Assembly: GCA_910585565.1 (NCBI GenBank)
Contig: CAJUFC010000227.1
Coordinates: 1 to 9,820 of the forward strand
Source: an uncultured Eggerthellaceae bacterium
GTDB lineage: Bacteria; Actinomycetota; Coriobacteriia; Coriobacteriales; Eggerthellaceae
Length of the DNA stretch: 9,820 nucleotides
Reading direction: 5' to 3'
Shown one piece after another: positions 5,978 to 9,820 of this stretch. The notes beneath the pieces were generated by a model that saw nothing but the letters and a program-made list of their open reading frames with translations, made no database searches and had not been told where the DNA came from. The first letter of the stretch is position 1. Every line of letters begins with the position of its first letter. The position numbers and the translations under genes are program-made.

Positions 5978-5983
5978 ACTATC

Positions 5984-7561
5984 ATGGCTGAGACCAAGAC
6001 AGTCGCCACTACGGCTCAATCTACCGATACTGCGACGAGCGCCCCTGCGGCTACCTCGCATCACGGCGGAAAGCCAGCTAAGACTTCGACTGACACCAAA
6101 AAGGTCGGCCTGATCGGCCTGGTCGCGATCGTCATCTCGGCTATGGTAGGCGGCGGCATTTACGATTTGCCCCAGAATATGGCTGCGAGCGCCTCGGCGG
6201 GCAGCCAGATTGTTGCATGGGTCATCACCGGCGTGGGCATCTGGTTCATCGCGAACACGTTCCGCGTCCTCGCGCAGGTGAAGCCCCACATGAAGAACGG
6301 CCTGTACACCTATGCCGAGCGCGGCTTCGGCAAGTTCGTGGGCTTCCTCATTGCCTACGGCTACTGGATCTGCAACTGCTTCGCGCTGGTGGCCTATGGC
6401 GTCTTGATCATGTCGACGATGAACTACTTCTTCCCCGGCATGTTCGAGGGAGGCAACAACTGGCCCTCCATCATCGGCGCCACTGTCATCACCTGGTTCA
6501 TGTTCTGGCTCGCTCTGCGCGGTGCCAAGAGTGGCGCGTTCCTCAACGTCATCGGCACCATCGGCAAGATTCTGCCGGTGCTCGTGTTCATCGTGCTGAT
6601 CCTGACCATCTTCCAGTTCGGCATGTTCATGGATGCCTTCTGGGGCGTTGCGAAAGACGGCCATGCGCTGGCGTTCGACTTCGGCGACGTGATGAGCCAG
6701 GTCTCGGGCACCATGCTGGTCACGCTGTGGCTGTTCATCGGCATCGAAGGCGCCGTGGTGGTGTCTGGCGAGGCTAAGAGCCAAAAGGACGTGGCCAAGG
6801 CCACGACCATCGGCTACCTCGTGATTCTGGCGCTGTACGTGCTGGTGTCGCTGCTGCCACTGGGCGTGTTCACCCAAGGCGAGATCGCTGGCATGGCTGA
6901 CCCGTCCATGGCTGCCATCATGAGCCAGAAGTTCGGTGCCTGGGGTGCGGTCATGGTGAACGTGGGCGTCATCATATCGGTGCTGTCCTCGTGGCTGGTC
7001 TGGATGCTGATGCTCGGCCAGATGCCGCTGTTCGCTGCGCGCGACGGCATCTTCCCGAAGCGCTTCGCCGAACAGAACGCCAAGGGCGCTCCGAGCTATT
7101 CGCTGCTGTGGACCACCATCGCCATCCAGGTGCTGCTGATCTTGTGCCACTTCACCAGCGGCAATGCATGGAACACCATGATCTCCATCACGTCGGTCAT
7201 GGCCATGCCGTGCTACCTGATGTGCACGCTGTTTTTGTGGAAGGTGGCTGTCAAGGAGCCTTGGAAGAAGGGCGAGGGCGGCATACGCTTCTCTCGCACA
7301 AACGGGCTGGTGACCGGCATCGTCGGCACGGTGTTCGCCCTGTACCTGGTGTATGCGGCCGGCCTGAACTACCTGATGATCGCAGCGTTCGTATATGCCA
7401 TCGGCATCCCGCTGTTCATCATCGGTCGCAAGCAGGCAGGCCAGACGGGCTCGATCCTGGGCTACTTCACCAAATGGGAGAAGGTGCTCTGCGCTGCGGT
7501 GATCATCCTCGGCATCGTAGGCATCATCTACAGCATCTCCAGCGGCGTGTTCACGGCCTAG
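5984..7561 (+). CDS. hdcP: ArcD-like APA-family antiporter, probable histidine/histamine exchanger (copy 1)
   Basis: The 525-residue integral membrane protein belongs to the APC superfamily, basic amino acid/polyamine antiporter (APA) group, which includes ArcD, CadB and HdcP. Residues 1-38 are a polar Ser/Thr/Ala-rich cytoplasmic tail, followed by about 12-13 hydrophobic helices. Helix 1 carries the substrate-binding glycine run SAMVGGGIYDLPQ, with GGGIY at 56-60. The conserved YTYAERGFGKFVGF starts near residue 108, and GIEGAVVVSGEA marks the helix 6-7 region. Position directly after hdcA suggests electrogenic exchange of external histidine for internal histamine. The family could also carry arginine/ornithine or similar pairs, so substrate is assigned by context only. 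It starts 87 bp after the hdcA stop and ends 102 bp before its paralogue. Confidence 0.82.
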   Translation: MAETKTVATTAQSTDTATSAPAATSHHGGKPAKTSTDTKKVGLIGLVAIVISAMVGGGIYDLPQNMAASASAGSQIVAWVITGVGIWFIANTFRVLAQVKPHMKNGLYTYAERGFGKFVGFLIAYGYWICNCFALVAYGVLIMSTMNYFFPGMFEGGNNWPSIIGATVITWFMFWLALRGAKSGAFLNVIGTIGKILPVLVFIVLILTIFQFGMFMDAFWGVAKDGHALAFDFGDVMSQVSGTMLVTLWLFIGIEGAVVVSGEAKSQKDVAKATTIGYLVILALYVLVSLLPLGVFTQGEIAGMADPSMAAIMSQKFGAWGAVMVNVGVIISVLSSWLVWMLMLGQMPLFAARDGIFPKRFAEQNAKGAPSYSLLWTTIAIQVLLILCHFTSGNAWNTMISITSVMAMPCYLMCTLFLWKVAVKEPWKKGEGGIRFSRTNGLVTGIVGTVFALYLVYAAGLNYLMIAAFVYAIGIPLFIIGRKQAGQTGSILGYFTKWEKVLCAAVIILGIVGIIYSISSGVFTA

Positions 7562-7663
7562 GCCTCGCTGCCCAAGCGCCCTGCGCACGTAGTTTTACCA
7601 GTCGCAGCCCTTGCATCAGCCCGCCTGGCTGGTGTGGGGGCTGCTTCGACGAAGGGACCTGTC

Positions 7664-9250
7664 ATGGCAAGCTCGCCCAACGCCTCCCGCGCCTCGGCGT
7701 CCGCTACTCCCGCGAGCGTCGCGCAAGCGAATCACGCGCCCGCGAAAGGCGCTCCCAGCCCGCACGCGTCGCCCGCGAAGGGCGCTGCCTCTGACGGGCG
7801 CAAGGTGGGCGTCGTCGGCCTTGCGGCCATCGTCATCTCGGCCATGGTGGGGGGCGGCATCTACAACCTGCCGCAGTCCATGGCTGCCAGCGCCTCGGCA
7901 GGCAGCCAGATCATCGCCTGGGCCATCACCGGCTTTGGCATGTGGTTCATCGCCAACACCTTCCGCATCCTGTCGCAGGTGAAGCCGTCTTTGAAGAACG
8001 GCATCTATACCTACGCCGAGCGCGGCTTCGGCAAGTTCGTGGGCTTCCTCATCGCCTACGGCTACTGGATCTGCAACTGCATCGCGCTGGTGGCCTACGG
8101 GGTCATGATCATGGCTGCTGTCGGCTCCTTTCTGCCGCAGGTGTTCGGAGACGGCAGCAACATTGCGTCTTTGGTGGGAGCATCCGTCATCACCTGGGCC
8201 ATGTTCGCGCTGGCATGCCGCGGCGTGAAGAGCGGCTCTGCCATCAACGTGGTGGGCACCATCGGCAAGATCGTGCCGGTGCTCATCTTCATCGTGGCGG
8301 TGGTGACCGTGTTCCAGCTGAGCGTGTTCATGGAGGGCTTTTGGGGGTACGCGAAAAGCGGCGCTGCCCTGTCGTTCAACCTCGGCGACGTGATGAGCCA
8401 GGTGTCGGGCACCATGATGATCACGCTGTTCCTGTTCACCGGCATCGAGGGTGCGGTGGTGGTGTCGGGCGATGCGCGGACCCAGTCAGACGTATCGAAG
8501 GCTACGACCATCGGATTCGTCGTCGTGCTGCTGCTCTACAGCATCGTGTCCATCCTGCCGCTGGGCATCTACACCTCGGCAGACATAGCCGGCATGGCCG
8601 ACCCGTCCATGGCTGCCATCATGCACGACCGCTTCGGCGATGTAGGGGCTGCCATCGTGAACATAGGCGTGATGGTCGCCGTTTTGTCATCGTGGCTCGT
8701 GTGGATGCTGATGCTCGCCCAGATGCCGCTGTACGCCGCGCGCGACGGCATCTTCCCGAAGCGCTTCGCCAGGCAGAACGGCAAGGGCGCTCCGGGCTAC
8801 TCGCTTTTGTGGAGCACGATCGTCATCCAGCTGGGACTCGTGGCCTCTCATTTTATGGCGGGCAACGCCTGGGACACCGTGGTCGACATATCTGCCGTGA
8901 TGTGCATGCCGTGCTACATGACCTGCGCTTTGTTCCTGTGGAAGGTGGCATGGAAGGAGACGTGGCCCGAAGGCGTGCGGTTCTCGAGGAGAAACGGCCT
9001 GGCCACCGGCATCATCGGTACGGTGTTCTCGCTGTATCTCATCTATGCCTCGGGCCTGACGTACCTGATGATCGCGGCGTTCGTGTATGCCATCGGCATC
9101 CCCTTGTTCGTGCTTGGCTGCAGGCAGGCGGGACAGGCAGGCTCTGTGCTGGGCTATTTCACCAAGGGCGAGAAGGTGCTGTGCCTTGCGGTGATGGCGC
9201 TCGGCGTCGCGGGCGTGATCTACAGCCTGTCAAGCGGCGTGTTCGCATGA
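7664..9250 (+). CDS. ArcD-like APA-family antiporter, tandem paralogue (copy 2)
   Basis: The 528-residue paralogue of the preceding antiporter is about 70% identical by eye over the membrane core, including SAMVGGGIYNLPQ, YTYAERGFGKFVGFLIAYGYW, GIEGAVVVSGDA and WMLMLAQMPLYAARDGIFPKRF. The polar N-terminal tail (1-46) is unrelated in sequence and Ala/Ser/Pro-rich, with two PAKGA units near residues 26-41. I start it at ATG 7664, 6 bases after GAAGGGA (7651-7657), and not at the in-frame GTG 7634, because this matches the paralogue's MAxx start and ribosome site. It is probably co-transcribed with the first copy. It may handle the same histidine/histamine exchange at different affinity, or a related substrate. 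The weaker identity around helices 4-5 is where specificity could differ. Confidence 0.82.
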   Translation: MASSPNASRASASATPASVAQANHAPAKGAPSPHASPAKGAASDGRKVGVVGLAAIVISAMVGGGIYNLPQSMAASASAGSQIIAWAITGFGMWFIANTFRILSQVKPSLKNGIYTYAERGFGKFVGFLIAYGYWICNCIALVAYGVMIMAAVGSFLPQVFGDGSNIASLVGASVITWAMFALACRGVKSGSAINVVGTIGKIVPVLIFIVAVVTVFQLSVFMEGFWGYAKSGAALSFNLGDVMSQVSGTMMITLFLFTGIEGAVVVSGDARTQSDVSKATTIGFVVVLLLYSIVSILPLGIYTSADIAGMADPSMAAIMHDRFGDVGAAIVNIGVMVAVLSSWLVWMLMLAQMPLYAARDGIFPKRFARQNGKGAPGYSLLWSTIVIQLGLVASHFMAGNAWDTVVDISAVMCMPCYMTCALFLWKVAWKETWPEGVRFSRRNGLATGIIGTVFSLYLIYASGLTYLMIAAFVYAIGIPLFVLGCRQAGQAGSVLGYFTKGEKVLCLAVMALGVAGVIYSLSSGVFA

Positions 9251-9322
9251 TGGCAAGGCCGGGCCTTTGCCTCCTCGAATCCACGTTTCCGATCATGGTC
9301 GACGCTGTTGGCTGTCTCGATG

Positions 9323-9348
9323 ACGCTGCCGGTTATAGCCGGCAGCGT
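9323..9348 (+). terminator. Perfect 10-bp hairpin terminator after the second antiporter
   Basis: ACGCTGCCGG and CCGGCAGCGT pair perfectly around the loop TTATAG, 72 bases after the stop at 9250. The following TGATATGTT is not a true U-tract. Its position at the end of the histamine module and its stem strength make it the best candidate for the end of that transcript. Confidence 0.7.
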
Positions 9349-9447
9349 TGATATGTTGGCGAGGCGAGGTTCGGCTCGGGATTGCCGATGCTGGGATGCG
9401 TGCAGAGGCTCGGGCCGTGCATTGGGTGTCGAATGGGATGCTTCCGG

Positions 9448-9463
9448 TTAACGGGAACGTTAA
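9448..9463. promoter_or_regulatory. 16-bp palindromic operator candidate upstream of the glutaredoxin gene
   Basis: TTAACGGGAACGTTAA consists of perfect 6-bp arms, TTAACG and CGTTAA, around GGAA. An overlapping dyad pairs TTCC (9442-9445) with GGAA (9454-9457) around GTTAAC. It lies just upstream of the probable -35 element of the gene at 9547, a typical place for a dimeric regulator. The regulator is unknown. Confidence 0.4.
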
Positions 9464-9478
9464 ATTGGCAGTATTTTG

Positions 9479-9508
9479 GTGACGCATGCCTGCGAGCATG
9501 TCTATAGT
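9479..9508 (+). promoter_or_regulatory. Probable promoter of the glutaredoxin-like gene
   Basis: TATAGT (9503-9508) matches the -10 consensus at five of six positions, and GTGACG (9479-9484) is a fair -35 at 18 bp spacing. Transcription would start near 9515, about 32 bases before the ATG. The spacer carries an inverted CATGC (9485-9489) / GCATG (9496-9500) pair, another possible binding site. Confidence 0.5.
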
Positions 9509-9546
9509 AGCTTGAGTCAAAATCCCCGAAGAGACAAGGAGGCACG

Positions 9547-9789
9547 ATGAAGTTCGCAAACATGATCCTCTACTACAAACCCAACTGCCCCTATTGCAGA
9601 AAAGTCACGGCCTTCATGGAAGACAATGGCATCGAGATGGAGATGCGCGACACGCGCGAGGGCGACAACCTTGCCGAGCTGACGAAGCTCACCGGCAAGA
9701 CCCAGGTGCCCTGCCTCGTCGTCGGCGGCGACCCCATGCTCGAGTCGGACGCCATCATCGCCTACCTCGAAGGCGTCATGGCAGGATAA
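9547..9789 (+). CDS. Glutaredoxin-like thiol-disulfide oxidoreductase
   Basis: The 80-residue protein consists of a single thioredoxin-fold domain of glutaredoxin / glutathione S-transferase N-terminal type. The redox motif CPYC is at residues 14-17 after the first beta strand (MILYYKPN), and the cis-proline is Pro55 in TQVPCL. The GSH-site-like ESDAIIAYLE lies at 66-75. It should catalyse dithiol-disulfide exchange in the cytoplasm. Many high-GC Gram-positives lack glutathione, so the physiological reductant is uncertain and may be thioredoxin reductase or another thiol. An extra Cys56 follows the cis-proline. AAGGAGG (9536-9542) lies 4 bases before the ATG. The gene stands alone with its own promoter after the terminator at 9323, so no link to histamine metabolism is shown. 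Confidence 0.9.
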   Translation: MKFANMILYYKPNCPYCRKVTAFMEDNGIEMEMRDTREGDNLAELTKLTGKTQVPCLVVGGDPMLESDAIIAYLEGVMAG

Positions 9790-9820
9790 ATCGTTGCGAG
9801 CCGAGACCAGAGCCAAGGGG

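Noticed and set aside
4952..7588. Very long minus-strand open frame (878 codons) opposite hdcA and the first antiporter
   Set aside because: It is His/Asp/Arg-rich with no domain pattern, as expected for the antisense frame of GC-rich genes, while the plus strand has well-recognised proteins.
7604..7644. Short inverted repeat CAGCCC/GGGCTG between the two antiporters
   Set aside because: Only 6-7 bp with alternative partners (7604-7610 or 7617-7622), no U-tract, and not distinguishable from chance in GC-rich DNA.

Overview
The window comes from a GC-rich bacterium with strong Shine-Dalgarno sites. The mix of high-GC housekeeping genes with paralogous ArcD-like amino acid antiporters suggests an anaerobic actinobacterium of the Coriobacteriia/Eggerthellaceae type. 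That placement is an inference from gene style, not from a marker gene.

Positions 1-2386 hold the 3' end of an unidentified gene, a convergent minus-strand gene for a MprF-like (lysylphosphatidylglycerol synthase transmembrane family) flippase-type membrane protein, and a divergent tatA. Positions 2505-4498 hold the housekeeping pair greA-lysS, 32 bp apart and probably one operon.

Positions 4499-4945 are a long non-coding stretch. Its first half is rearranged DNA: a perfect 101-bp direct repeat that copies the last codons of lysS, a perfect 19-bp inverted repeat spanning the lysS stop codon, and an 11-bp hairpin at the junction of the copies. Its second half is the leader of the next gene. 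It contains four alternating pyrimidine/purine segments that can pair 1:2, 2:3 or 3:4, and segment 4 is the Shine-Dalgarno region of hdcA.

Positions 4946-9250 are a histamine-forming module. hdcA encodes a pyruvoyl-dependent histidine decarboxylase proenzyme with the Ser-Ser self-cleavage site. It is followed by two tandem, closely related antiporters of the APA/ArcD family that should exchange histidine for histamine. Together these would decarboxylate imported histidine inside the cell, consume a proton, export histamine, and so contribute to acid tolerance and proton motive force. Unlike the lactic acid bacterial clusters, there is no hdcB maturation gene and no second hisS in the window, and the transporter is duplicated.

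Positions 9251-9820 hold a hairpin terminator, a palindromic operator-like site, a probable promoter and a small CPYC glutaredoxin-like gene.
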